Source of the DNA: Arthrobacter sp. StoSoilA2
GTDB taxonomy: Bacteria; Actinomycetota; Actinomycetes; Actinomycetales; Micrococcaceae
DNA: 64,000 nucleotides
Assembly (NCBI RefSeq): GCF_019977195.1
Contig: NZ_AP024643.1
Span: 2,170,001-2,234,000 of the forward strand
Direction: 5' to 3'
Position 1 is the stretch's first letter; the number at the start of each line of letters is the position of its first letter. The notes beneath the pieces were generated by a model. That model saw only the letters and a program-made list of their open reading frames with translations, did no database searches and was not told the origin of the DNA. A program made the position numbers and the translations under genes. Below are positions 33,425 to 42,617 of this stretch, piece by piece.

Positions 33425-34261
33425 TTGGTCTTTGGGGGAATCTTGAGGTATCCGAAATATCCGCAGCAGCATCTGCCGCGCGTCTTTGACACTTCGTTCA
33501 ACTACAAGACCGACACACCTTCAAGGACCAAACCCGACGCTGATAGTGACAGCCAGTTGCTCTGGTGGGACCATGAGCTGCTCTGGAGCAAAGAGCTGCC
33601 GTCCGAAGATGATTTCGCTCCGAAGGTGACAACCAGAAAGAGCGAGTACCTCATCTTCACAGACGCCACAGATCGGCATTGCTGCGGCAGCGACGCCATC
33701 ACCGCCTCTTACACCACCTGGATAAAGGCGAAGAGGCCCAGATCAAGGGCCCTGGTCAACGCCATCGAAGAGTTGACTCCGGCACAGAAGATCAAGTACC
33801 TCAACCCGCCCTACACGATCGGCAGCGCAATGATCTGGCCGCTCCGGTCGAAGGATCTCCCAACCATGAACACGGCCCGAGGGAGCCGGCTGCTCATCGC
33901 GGACCGCATAGACCTCACTCGCGAATGCATCCGGCGTCACTACACAGGAGAACCAGACAGCCCCCTTGCCGATGTCGCCACCGCCTACAAGGACTTTTTC
34001 GAGCTCTTCGGGCAGCGGGAGCAAGGGTTCAAAGGGTTCGTGGAGTTCTTCCACTTTCAAGACCTCGTGACACCCGACTACGAAGAGGTTCGGTTCTACC
34101 TGCCCTTCGACAACTTCAAGCGTTCCGGGATGCCGGCCACAAAAGACGAGTACGTAACGTACCGGGAGGCCACGCTGGAGTTCATCTCGGCACGGAGCCG
34201 TCGGATGGCCGCCTGGGTCATGGAGAACCACCCAGGGATTGAGGTTCGCCATACAGACTGA
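33425..34261 (+). CDS. Uncharacterised protein, possibly DUF6994-like
   Basis: This 278-residue soluble protein reads MVFGGILRYPKYPQQHLPR from a TTG at 33425. It contains FDTSFNYKTDTPSRTKPDAD and a later LLWWDHELLWSKELP, RLLIADRIDLTRECIRRHY and GFKGFVEFFHFQDLV. It has no membrane segment or signal peptide. The regular pattern and absence of low complexity suggest a real gene. I think it resembles actinobacterial DUF6994 proteins but cannot confirm this. The ribosome binding site is weak, so the start is uncertain. It opens the island that follows the relaxase fragment. Confidence 0.72.
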   Translation: MVFGGILRYPKYPQQHLPRVFDTSFNYKTDTPSRTKPDADSDSQLLWWDHELLWSKELPSEDDFAPKVTTRKSEYLIFTDATDRHCCGSDAITASYTTWIKAKRPRSRALVNAIEELTPAQKIKYLNPPYTIGSAMIWPLRSKDLPTMNTARGSRLLIADRIDLTRECIRRHYTGEPDSPLADVATAYKDFFELFGQREQGFKGFVEFFHFQDLVTPDYEEVRFYLPFDNFKRSGMPATKDEYVTYREATLEFISARSRRMAAWVMENHPGIEVRHTD

Positions 34262-34326
34262 CTACCCAGCGACGTCGCAGGGTCAGTCAGGGTCATAGTC
34301 CGCGCATTGGAGCTATAGGGGGATTC

Positions 34327-35028
34327 ATGGAACTACCAGCCATCCTGGAAGAAGAGAACGTCGAAGCCGCAGCCGAACTGCTCCGGCGCTACTACCTCGA
34401 ACCGTCCACAAAGACGGGGCTGCTCAGTACCGGCAGTTACTTTGATGAATGGGCGAACCGCGGCGACAACCCGAAGGTGAGGGACAGGATCACCGACAGC
34501 GACGTTGTCGCCGTGTCCATGCTCAGCGTCAAAGTGCCGGCCCAGGCCATCATCGGACTGCAGGAGGAGCTGTTGGCGGGGAAAATACGAGATCTCCTGG
34601 CTGATATACCCACCGACGTGAAGATGAGCGACCTCACGGTCGCGGAAGCAGATGCCACTCTCGGGGAGGGCAGCCCCCCATGGCTGCTCTGGCAGGAGCT
34701 GAGACGCACACCCAAAACGCGCTGGGATGTCGGGGCCACCACAGCCAGCAAGATCATGGCGAGGGAGCGACCGCATCTCATCCCCATCTGGGACAAAGTA
34801 ATTGGGGCAGTCGTGGGCAAAGACACCTCTGAAGGCCAATGGCTGAATTGGCACAACCTCTTCATGGAAGACCCCGACCTTGCTGGACGATTGGGGCGCA
34901 TTCACAAGCTTTCTACGGTCCAGACACCCATTTCCGAACTGCGCATCATCGACGCCATCCTGTGGCGCTACGGCAAGGACCATGGCATCAAGGGCGGGCG
35001 AGCCGGCAAACTCGGAATCGCCGGCTGA
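34327..35028 (+). CDS. DUF6308-like uncharacterised protein
   Basis: This 233-residue protein has VGATTASKIMARERPHLIPI and IWDKVIGAVVGKD, and a late LRIIDAILWRYGKDHGI. This resembles DUF6308-type proteins, which contain a helix-hairpin-helix-like GxxxASKxxARxRP element often seen in DNA-binding folds. No function is known to me. It follows the previous gene by 65 bases on the same strand and may form a pair with it. Confidence 0.75.
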   Translation: MELPAILEEENVEAAAELLRRYYLEPSTKTGLLSTGSYFDEWANRGDNPKVRDRITDSDVVAVSMLSVKVPAQAIIGLQEELLAGKIRDLLADIPTDVKMSDLTVAEADATLGEGSPPWLLWQELRRTPKTRWDVGATTASKIMARERPHLIPIWDKVIGAVVGKDTSEGQWLNWHNLFMEDPDLAGRLGRIHKLSTVQTPISELRIIDAILWRYGKDHGIKGGRAGKLGIAG

Positions 35029-35118
35029 AGCACAGCGAAGCCACGACAAACTTGGTCGAATCTCGCAACCGTCCGCGCCAGCTTCGCAGCCGGCCGATGT
35101 CGTTCGATGAAGGAATAG

Positions 35119-35928
35119 CTACGAGTTCGGAGCTTCGTATGAGTACGAGCCCCCGACGCGACCGGACAATGCAGTCAGCTCTGCCTCGGTTTCCCTGAAC
35201 CGGATCACTTGAGGGCCCAATGTGTTGACCCCCTCCGGTCCCTTCACCACGAGGGTTCGCGCTATGGTCCTGCCCAGTTGATCCAGTTCCTGGTTGAGTC
35301 GCCGCAATTCTGCCTGCTCGAATTTGGAGCGCTTCATCACTTCAGGGTCCCTGTCGCATTGCGTGCAGCGTCCCCTCGGGCCCACATCAGCCATCATGGT
35401 TACGTAGATGCTTCTTTGGCCGGATCGCCACTGACCATCCATGATCGAGCACCACTGAGTGTGGAACAGTTTCCCGGTTCGTGTGACGTACACCTGTCCG
35501 TAACCTGCCACAGGTGACCCGTCGTCACGGTGGCTTTGCGCCTCAACGCGGACCAGCGGCCGTTCCTTTGCCCAGTGCTCGGCTTTCGCTTCTTCTTTGA
35601 GTCGCAGCCTCTCTGCCCGCTTCTCCGCACGCTCCAATTTGGAGCGCTTCTTCTCTTCAGGGTCCTGGTCGCATTGCGGGCAGCGTCCCCGCAGGCCCAC
35701 ATCCGCAATCATGGTCACGTAGATGCCTCCATTGACGGCCCGCCAGTGACCATCCATGATCGAGCACCATTGAGTGTGGAAAAGCTTGCCCGAGCGGGTC
35801 ACATACGCCTGATTTTCACCTGCGATGGGCGACCCGTCGTCACGGTGGCTTTGCGGCTCAACGCGGACGAGCGGACGTTTCTTTTGCGCCCCGTGGTCGG
35901 CTTTCACTTCTTCGTGTGTGGTGCTCAC
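35119..35928 (-). CDS. Tandem-duplicated HxxWC/CxxC protein, unknown function
   Basis: This 269-residue protein consists of two near-identical units, residues 18-99 and 123-204 (period 105 residues). Each holds RPLVRVExQSHRDDGSP, VTRxGKLFHTQWCSIMDG, YVTMxADVG and RGRCxQCDxDPE. The conserved His, Trp-Cys and CxxC could bind zinc. A charged coiled-coil-like linker (EKRAERLRLKEEAKAEHWAK) joins the units, and a C-terminal helix-rich tail follows. I chose the GTG at 35928, with AGAAGGA upstream, because the frame further upstream has no family character. No known family is recognised. Confidence 0.75.
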   Translation of the reverse strand: MSTTHEEVKADHGAQKKRPLVRVEPQSHRDDGSPIAGENQAYVTRSGKLFHTQWCSIMDGHWRAVNGGIYVTMIADVGLRGRCPQCDQDPEEKKRSKLERAEKRAERLRLKEEAKAEHWAKERPLVRVEAQSHRDDGSPVAGYGQVYVTRTGKLFHTQWCSIMDGQWRSGQRSIYVTMMADVGPRGRCTQCDRDPEVMKRSKFEQAELRRLNQELDQLGRTIARTLVVKGPEGVNTLGPQVIRFRETEAELTALSGRVGGSYSYEAPNS

Positions 35929-36145
35929 AACCCATTCCTTCTCCCAAGACCTCTGCCATATCCTTCCATGCTGGGGAGGTCCGCCTCCACCATGCCATCG
36001 AAGGGTTGACGGGCAAGCCCGCCGAGTCCAGTACCTGCGGATCAGCACGAACCCGGTGAACGCACTCGACGACACACAATTCCTCGCTGATACCGTGGAA
36101 AGAGGGCAACGGTCTCCTTTTGAACATGTGTGAGTCGGGGGAAGC

Positions 36146-38803
36146 ATGACGGAGTGGAAGCCGGGTTGGTGGGCACGCGCGTTCAGAGGTGCCGGGTCAT
36201 GGGTGCTGTCGATCCGTGAGGGCCGCCTGCGCGTCTGCGGAATCCCCCGGGAGGTGGACGCTGATGTCATCGACGTCCTCGGACTCGCAGTCGATGAAGG
36301 CTCAGGGCAGCTCATCGTCACTCTCGTCCACGGGACAGAGACGGTGCTCAATGGGCTGTCTCGTCGCGCGGTGCGTGAGGTCGCCGCTGCTTACCACTCC
36401 GAGCTCGATGAGCGACGGCATCTCGCCGCCCTGCTCTCAAAGGCTGAGGAGCAGGGCGAGGCGGCCAGCCTGTGGTGGTCCCGGGTCCGGGATGTGATGG
36501 ACCGACAACGGTGGGCGGACCAGGACACGATCGCCGCGCTCGAGGGCTCCCGTCCGGACGTCGCTGTCTGGCTGGCTGCCGACAGCGATCCGAGGCTCTC
36601 CGGGCTTCCCAAGGGTAAACGTGAGGACCAGCGTGCCGCAGTCGACGCCTGCCGCACCACTGACTTGTCAAGGTGGGCTGCCCAGCGGAACGAGGCGTTC
36701 CTGGAGTGGGAGAAAAACGAGTTGGCAGACTTCTTCCGCAAGGTCGAGAAGTCGCCGTTGACGGAAGAGCAGACGAGGGCGACGGTCTGCTTCGACAACC
36801 GGGTGCGTGTGATCGCGGCCGCGGGCTCCGGGAAGACGTCGACGATGGTAGCCCGCGCCGGGTATGCGATCCGGCGTGGCATCGCCCAGCCGACGGAGAT
36901 CCTCGCCCTCGCATTCAACAAGAAGGCAGCCGGTGAGCTCTCGGAGCGGCTTGTCTCCCGCCTCGGCGATGACGGCGCGTCGGTAGCGTCGAGCACTTTT
37001 CACGCCTTCGGACTGCGAGTCGTCGGTGAAGCCACCGGGCGCAAACCCGCCGTCCCCGATGACCTCCCCAGGGACAATGGGATGGGGCGGCTTGCGGGGA
37101 TCGTGGATGGCCTGCGCGACCGTGAACCGGCCTTCCGGCGGGACTGGGACCTTTTCAGGCTCGTGTTCGGCAGGCAGCTGCCGGATCTCGGGGATGAAGC
37201 CGAACCTGAGAAGTCGGACAGGAACACAGGTATTAACGGCTTCGGCACTCTCGCTGGAGAGGTCGTCAAGAGCCAGGAAGAGGTGATGATCGCCAACTGG
37301 CTCTTCCTCAACGGCGTCCGATATGAATACGAGCGACCCTACGCGCACGACGTTGCGGACGCGCACCACCGTCAGTATCAGCCGGACTTCTGCTATCCGG
37401 ACATCGACGTCTGGCATGAGCACTGGGCGCTCGGTTCAGACGGCAACCCGCCGCCACATTTTGACGGGTATGCCGAGAGTATGGCGTGGCGGCGTCAGAC
37501 CCACACTCGATACAGCACAAGACTTATCGAGACAACCTCGGCAACCATCCGGGACGGGTCCGGGTTCGAGCACCTCGAACAGGAGCTCCGCCGACACGGA
37601 ATCCAACTCGAGGAAGACCCCTACCGGGAGGCGGTAGGGGAGCCTCCGATCACCGAACCAGCCATGATGACGCTGATGCGGTCGTTCATGGCCCACGCGA
37701 AGGGCAACCGCCTCACCCCTGACGTGCTGACGCAGCGGGCCGGCCGAACCTTGCGGGCCAGGCTCTTCACACGCCTGTATGGCGTCATCCTCGCCGAATG
37801 GGACCGTCAGCTCCGAGCCGCGGGCCAGATCGATTTCGAGGACATGCTGAATCTCGCAACCGATCACGTCGAGTCGGGCCGTTGGATGAGCCCTTACCGG
37901 CTCGTCATGGTCGACGAGATGCAGGACACCAGCTCTGCCCGTGCGGCGCTGGTGAGGGCGCTGATGAAGACTCCTGGAAACTACCTTTACGCGGTCGGCG
38001 ACGACTGGCAGTCGATCAACAGGTTCGCGGGCTCAGACCTCAGTGTGATGACCCGCTTCGATAATTGGTTCGGGACAGCGTCCACCATCTGGCTGGATCG
38101 CACCTTCCGGTCCCCGCAGTCCCTGTGCGATGTCGCGGGTGGGTTCGTGATGAAAAACCCCAATCAAATCTTCAAGAACGTCCGATCTTCAGCGCCGGAG
38201 GCTGGCGAGACCCTATGCGCGGTCAGTGTACGGGAGCGCAGCCACTACGGATCGGCCGTCCGGCAGCACCTGAAAACCCTTGACTCAGAGCTCACTGAGC
38301 CAGCCACTGTGCTGCTGCTCGGCCGGTACTCCCGGTCCAAGGACGATGTCACCTCGGCGCTGGAAGCCAGATACGCCAACCTGACCATCGAGTTCAACAC
38401 CGTGCACGCCTCGAAAGGAAAGGAGGCAGACTACGTCGTTGTGCTCGGCCTTGAGAGGAACGGATTCCCCAGCATTGTCGAGGATGATGCGCTCCTGCAA
38501 CTGGCCATGTCCGCCCCTGACTCCTACCCACACGCAGAAGAACGACGCCTGTTCTATGTGGCACTGACCCGTGCCAAGCGCTCAGCGCTCCTGGTCACGC
38601 GCGCCGGTAGGGAATCAGCGTTCCTCCTCGAGCTGGTCGGAGATCGTGTCGTCAAGGTCCGATCCGCGACAGGCGACGATATCACCCCAGTGGTCTGCCC
38701 GAAATGCAAGAAACACACGATGAGGGAACGCAAAGGGCCCTACGGCCGGTTCTTCGGCTGCGCCGGGTACCCGACCTGCAAAGGAACGATGAAACTCACC
38801 TGA
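36146..38803 (+). CDS. UvrD/Rep-like (helicase IV type) DNA helicase with inserted nuclease-like segment and C4 zinc finger
   Basis: This 885-residue superfamily 1 helicase has Walker A VIAAAGSGKTSTMVARAGYA (near 221-240), ILALAFNKKAAGEL, Walker B YRLVMVDEMQDTSSARA (near 584-600), GDDWQSINRFAGSD, NTVHASKGKEADYVVVLGLE and ERRLFYVALTRAKR. An insertion at about 376-480 reads EEVMIANWLFLNGVRYEYER followed by YQPDFCYPDIDVWHEHW, which resembles a PD-(D/E)xK nuclease core. The C-terminus has a topoisomerase-type finger with CPKC and a second Cys pair in GCAGYPTC. The first 200 residues are helicase-IV-like. It may act in repair or in phage defence. Confidence 0.85.
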   Translation: MTEWKPGWWARAFRGAGSWVLSIREGRLRVCGIPREVDADVIDVLGLAVDEGSGQLIVTLVHGTETVLNGLSRRAVREVAAAYHSELDERRHLAALLSKAEEQGEAASLWWSRVRDVMDRQRWADQDTIAALEGSRPDVAVWLAADSDPRLSGLPKGKREDQRAAVDACRTTDLSRWAAQRNEAFLEWEKNELADFFRKVEKSPLTEEQTRATVCFDNRVRVIAAAGSGKTSTMVARAGYAIRRGIAQPTEILALAFNKKAAGELSERLVSRLGDDGASVASSTFHAFGLRVVGEATGRKPAVPDDLPRDNGMGRLAGIVDGLRDREPAFRRDWDLFRLVFGRQLPDLGDEAEPEKSDRNTGINGFGTLAGEVVKSQEEVMIANWLFLNGVRYEYERPYAHDVADAHHRQYQPDFCYPDIDVWHEHWALGSDGNPPPHFDGYAESMAWRRQTHTRYSTRLIETTSATIRDGSGFEHLEQELRRHGIQLEEDPYREAVGEPPITEPAMMTLMRSFMAHAKGNRLTPDVLTQRAGRTLRARLFTRLYGVILAEWDRQLRAAGQIDFEDMLNLATDHVESGRWMSPYRLVMVDEMQDTSSARAALVRALMKTPGNYLYAVGDDWQSINRFAGSDLSVMTRFDNWFGTASTIWLDRTFRSPQSLCDVAGGFVMKNPNQIFKNVRSSAPEAGETLCAVSVRERSHYGSAVRQHLKTLDSELTEPATVLLLGRYSRSKDDVTSALEARYANLTIEFNTVHASKGKEADYVVVLGLERNGFPSIVEDDALLQLAMSAPDSYPHAEERRLFYVALTRAKRSALLVTRAGRESAFLLELVGDRVVKVRSATGDDITPVVCPKCKKHTMRERKGPYGRFFGCAGYPTCKGTMKLT

Positions 38804-39186
38804 CGTTACCTTCTGCAGCCGACGCGCGGGGGAAGGGGAATCGCGTCTGACGAACATTCCAGTCTGACGACTCGGACTCCCGGGGCAACAGTCTTCTCAT
38901 CACCAGATCTCTCCACACCAGCAGCGGCCCTGCTCGTGTTCCTGAATGACGAGGACCCCTTCTTCGCCGAGCAGGATGATGTCTTCGTAGCCAAGCATGG
39001 AGCCAGTCCAGCATCAGCGGCCAGCAGTCGGTAGGGGAGTCGTGGCGTATGTGGAAAACTGCGGTCGTTTGTACACCCCGCCACGAGGTTTCCACCCAGT
39101 CGATGATGCGCTGCATTACCCAACTCGATTTGGATAGCATGTGCCATGGTTCTGGATATCTCAACCTCATCCAAGGAGTCTGCGCA
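38804..39186. other. Intergenic stretch between helicase and AbiV-like genes
   Basis: No convincing gene. A 32-codon minus-strand frame near 39000 reads MLGYEDIILLGEEGVLVIQE and then HEQGRCWCGEIW, which looks protein-like but lacks a ribosome binding site. The promoter of the AbiV-like gene should lie here. Confidence 0.4.
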
Positions 39187-40035
39187 ATGAAGCAGGCACG
39201 CAGGCTTCACCGCATATTTGACCTGAAGCGGGAGGAGCGCTTTTCCGTCATCGGCGACGGGCTAGAACATCTGGGAGCCCATGTTGAGCAGCTGATGTCG
39301 TCGATAGAACACCTGCTGAGGGAAGGCCAGAAGTCCGGGGCTGGAGCTCTCCAAGCGATCTGCGTCGAGGAAAGCGCCAAAGCGCTCATCCTCCTTGACA
39401 TCGCGCGTACGCACGACCAGGGGATGGCACGCAAGGGGTGCAATTACTTCTACTCTCATCTTCCACGCTTGATCTATGCAAACGTTCATGCCAGCAACCC
39501 TGCAGACTTCCGTGAGATCGAACGCTACTTAACATGGCTTCGTCCGAGCCACTACCTCGATGGCCCCAATGATGTTGACTGGATCTGGCGCAACGACTTG
39601 CTCAGAACCCGCGAGAACGCCCTTTACGTCGACTACGAAGAGACAGATGACGACTACATGTGGACAGGAGGAGACCCGGACCAGTTCCACGTCGACATGG
39701 GAGCGGCCCGCCTCGTCTTGGCCATGAAGCATGCAGGACTTCTAACAGCGAGAGGGGCACAGGCTACGGCGGCGGCATGGAAGGGAGCCACTTTCGACTC
39801 AGATACTCGTTGGGAATTTTGCCGCGACAAGGCCTGGGAAGTGCTCAAAGCGACCTTGACCTCGGATACAGTCCCGTCCGAGAAGCTGCGCAGCGCCTTG
39901 CGTCTAATTCCCGAGAAATGGACTTTCCCGCTTCTGTCCCTCGAACTGAAGGAAGAACCGGTTTCCATGGACACCCTGAAGGAGCGCCAAGACCGTTACC
40001 TCAGTCGGCAATACGGCTTGGATGACTACTGGTAA
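39187..40035 (+). CDS. AbiV-like abortive infection protein
   Basis: This 282-residue protein has in its first 60 residues AHVEQLMSSIEHLLREGQKS and then ALQAICVEESAKALILLDIA. This is the helical pattern of the AbiV family, HEPN-related proteins linked to abortive phage infection (repeated helix with Ala-rich EExxKAxxL motif). The rest is helix-rich with no further recognised domain. AAGGAG lies nine bases upstream of the ATG. Position beside other HEPN, PIN and helicase genes supports a defence role, though the partner gene is unclear. Confidence 0.75.
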   Translation: MKQARRLHRIFDLKREERFSVIGDGLEHLGAHVEQLMSSIEHLLREGQKSGAGALQAICVEESAKALILLDIARTHDQGMARKGCNYFYSHLPRLIYANVHASNPADFREIERYLTWLRPSHYLDGPNDVDWIWRNDLLRTRENALYVDYEETDDDYMWTGGDPDQFHVDMGAARLVLAMKHAGLLTARGAQATAAAWKGATFDSDTRWEFCRDKAWEVLKATLTSDTVPSEKLRSALRLIPEKWTFPLLSLELKEEPVSMDTLKERQDRYLSRQYGLDDYW

Positions 40036-40257
40036 ATCATGGCGTTAGGTGAGCATCATCTCGTCGTGACCGACATGTCGTCAGGTGCACTGCCTTATCT
40101 GAATCTGCGGAGCGTCGACCTCAGCGGTATCGGCCGTCAGGCGAAAGCCCGTGGCGGACCATGCCAGCCGGAGCAGAGAGCCCTGCGCCGCGGAAACTAC
40201 GGTGAAGCCCTGATGGGTTCCGTCCTGCAAGAGAGTCCGGGACCAGGACTTAGGGAG

Positions 40258-40908
40258 TCACTCTTGTGCGCGTTCGGCCTGATACTTTGCCGCCAAAGCA
40301 ATGTCGGCTGCCCTACGCGCGGCGTACCAGGGATCGTCGACGGGGTAAGGAAGGGGCGGCATTCCTTCAGATTTTAGAATCGCTTTTATCGGAAAGAGCA
40401 CCCAGGACTCAAGAATGTCGGGGTAACTTTCCTTGATCCATGAGATGCCGAAAGTCGACTCCTTGTCTTCGATCGCAAGCAGCACCTCTGAGACTATGTG
40501 GTCGCCGATTGCAAGGTCTCGCAACTTGGGCCGGAGTTCATTTTCGATCCTCTCTACAACGTCCCGGCGGCGGCGCGCCGGGTTGAATCGAGCGCTTTCA
40601 TGGGCGATGAAGTTCCTGGCGTCCTTCGCGGCCTTGAGTATTTCGGCGGTGTCTTCGTCATCGAACACCCGGTGTCGCCTGAGACCGTCGATGGTCTTGC
40701 CGAGCAGCTTGTCTTTTGGCACTCGGGCAATCAGCGAATCGAGCGGATCGTCAGTCGCACTCTCATAAATCTCGATAAGGTTCAGAAACCGGAGCAAAGC
40801 CCTGCATCTGTCCTCAAACTCCTGTGCTGCGAACAGCGCTCGGCCAGTTGTTTCGAAGACAGGAGCGGTCCACGTGGCGTTCTTACCCCAGCTTGACGTC
40901 CATGGCAT
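40258..40908 (-). CDS. HEPN-motif protein, uncharacterised
   Basis: This 216-residue helix-rich protein contains AKDARNFIAHESARFNP, an RNFIAH motif that fits the RxxxxH RNase signature of HEPN domains. Flanking helices (FEDRCRALLRFLNLIEIYE and RRDVVERIENELRPKLRDLA) fit the four-helix bundle. HEPN proteins often act as toxins or antiphage RNases. The start at 40908 (MPWTSSWGKN) has no strong ribosome binding site and the true start may be downstream. The short frame on the opposite strand near 40039-40377 is not supported. Confidence 0.7.
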   Translation of the reverse strand: MPWTSSWGKNATWTAPVFETTGRALFAAQEFEDRCRALLRFLNLIEIYESATDDPLDSLIARVPKDKLLGKTIDGLRRHRVFDDEDTAEILKAAKDARNFIAHESARFNPARRRRDVVERIENELRPKLRDLAIGDHIVSEVLLAIEDKESTFGISWIKESYPDILESWVLFPIKAILKSEGMPPLPYPVDDPWYAARRAADIALAAKYQAERAQE

Positions 40909-41004
40909 CTCTTGAGTTTACGCTTGGACGTCGGGGAACGACTGCCGCCGCCTTCAGCGCGATTTGCGTCATCGTGGCCGAACCGGCCGTCCGGGCAACG
41001 AAAA

Positions 41005-41451
41005 TTAATCGCGCCATTTGCCCTGCGTCCGGCATACGAATTCGTCTCTCGTGCAGGATTCGATGCCGAATTCTGCGCCCTTTGCGCGGACGGCCTTGTC
41101 GTTGGACACGATGATCCATGCCGGGCCGAACAGCCACGTCTCGGATTCTTGAATCGCGTCCAGCGCACAGGCCACGAGCAGCGGGTCCGCTGCGCCCTTG
41201 TTCGCGTAGAGGTTCACGAGCGAAGTGTCGTCTTCCGGCACTGTGGCCATGACCTTCTGGAGGAACTTCAGCACGCCCATTGTCGTCGGGTATTCGACCG
41301 CCGTGAGTGAATCCGCGTCGGTGTAACCGTCTGCTTCGTGGAGAACCTCGGACGGGATCCGGCATTGTGCGCGGAAGAACTCGCTCGACCGCTGTGCCGG
41401 TGACAGGTGGGAGAGCACGTTGTTGTCGATGAGGTACATCTCCTCATTCAT
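41005..41451 (-). CDS. PIN-domain toxin-like protein
   Basis: This 148-residue protein starts MNEEMYLIDNNVLSHLSPAQ, with the first acidic residue of a PIN nuclease at D10, a later IPSEVLHEADGY, KGAADPLLVACALDAIQE and IIVSNDKAVRAKGAEFGIES. These match the acidic residues and spacing of PIN domains of the DUF4411-like group. Its start overlaps the stop of the ImmA/IrrE-like gene by four bases. DUF4411 PIN proteins are often paired with such genes as toxin-antitoxin-like modules. Confidence 0.82.
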   Translation of the reverse strand: MNEEMYLIDNNVLSHLSPAQRSSEFFRAQCRIPSEVLHEADGYTDADSLTAVEYPTTMGVLKFLQKVMATVPEDDTSLVNLYANKGAADPLLVACALDAIQESETWLFGPAWIIVSNDKAVRAKGAEFGIESCTRDEFVCRTQGKWRD

Positions 41452-42617
41452 CGGAGAGCCGCCTTCAGTTCGCCAAGGTCACCGGTACCGATGCGGTTCA
41501 GGCAGACGACCCGGCAGAATTCACGCTGGGAAAGCCGGCGCTCCTCAACCGCGCGGAGCATGCGTGCCGTCAGCTCGCGGCCGCTGTACTTCCTGATCGC
41601 GTTGACAGGTTTGGGCTGGTTCGTCCGGTTCGTCTTATTCCGGGCGCGGAACTCCTTTTCGAGGTCGTGCAGGTAACCTGACGCGATCAGCGGGGTGAGC
41701 CTCCCAAGGCGGAGCGCCCTGACCGCCAGGGCGCTCGGGGTCACCTTGAACAGGTCTGCAGCGGCCTTCACATCGTCGGGGTCCTGGAGGATGATTCCCT
41801 GCATCTCGGCCGCGGGCATGAGGATCTCACCCACGATGTCGTACTCGCGGCCGGCGTCAGGAGCTGTACTGTTCGCGTCGTAGCTGACCGGCGCGAAGAT
41901 CCCGCGGGCAACGAGCACTGCCATTAGGACGAGGGTGAAGATCTGCCGCCCGTAAGGCTCTTGGAAGTCCCCGTGATCACCGCCGGTCAGGAAAATGTAG
42001 GGCACTTTCGAGTCGCGCACTGTCATGCCGCTGAAATGCACCTCGATGAGCTGGGGCATGTATCCTCGCACGCTCCGGGACACGAGCACCTGATTGGCTT
42101 CGAGCCGTTTGATGATCAGCTCCAGCGCAGCTTCCTTCTTACGAACCTGACGGATCGCATCACGGTCGAGTCCGAGGGCATTGATCAGCGCCTCGGCATC
42201 TTCACGGATGGTCGGCCGTGGCTTGCGGAGCAGTCCGACGATCTTGTTCTTGACGAGTGTGGGGTCGTGCTTCCGGGCCAGATCCTGCTTGCGGAGGAGG
42301 TCCTTCACGATCAGCTCGACGTCTCGCAGCTTTACAGTTGTCCGGGTGTTCACCGTGAACGTCTCCGGCGCAACTCCCTGAAGCAGCTTTGAGGTCTTGG
42401 CGCGCAGTTGTGCCTGGACTACGGTTGGGGGAGCGAAGAACAGTGGATGGGGTACCTCAGCCTTCCGGGCAAGGTCCAAGAGATCGGTATATGGGATCTT
42501 CGACTTCTCCAGGGCCTGGATATACGGTGCCCGGCCGTTCACCACGGAGTTCTCCAGAAGGTCAACGAACACCGACCGGTTAATCGGCACCGACTTGCCC
42601 GCAATCATCACGCGCAT
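41448..42617 (-). CDS. ImmA/IrrE-like regulator, catalytic motif absent
   Basis: This 389-residue protein has an N-terminal helical part (MRVMIAGKSVPINRSVFVDL) and a C-terminal half reminiscent of ImmA/IrrE family proteins: a DYN-like YDANSTAPDAGREYDIV, then GEILMPAAEMQGIILQDPDD and LFKVTPSALAVRALRLGRL. The usual HExxH zinc motif is missing; the corresponding segment reads IFTLVLMAVLVARG. It overlaps the downstream PIN gene by four bases and probably acts as its antitoxin or regulator. I place the start at 42617; an ATG three codons later is possible. Confidence 0.72.
   Translation of the reverse strand: MRVMIAGKSVPINRSVFVDLLENSVVNGRAPYIQALEKSKIPYTDLLDLARKAEVPHPLFFAPPTVVQAQLRAKTSKLLQGVAPETFTVNTRTTVKLRDVELIVKDLLRKQDLARKHDPTLVKNKIVGLLRKPRPTIREDAEALINALGLDRDAIRQVRKKEAALELIIKRLEANQVLVSRSVRGYMPQLIEVHFSGMTVRDSKVPYIFLTGGDHGDFQEPYGRQIFTLVLMAVLVARGIFAPVSYDANSTAPDAGREYDIVGEILMPAAEMQGIILQDPDDVKAAADLFKVTPSALAVRALRLGRLTPLIASGYLHDLEKEFRARNKTNRTNQPKPVNAIRKYSGRELTARMLRAVEERRLSQREFCRVVCLNRIGTGDLGELKAALR

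Noticed and set aside
40039..40377. 112-codon plus-strand frame after the AbiV-like gene
   Set aside because: Much of it overlaps the HEPN-motif gene antisense, and it has no family pattern.
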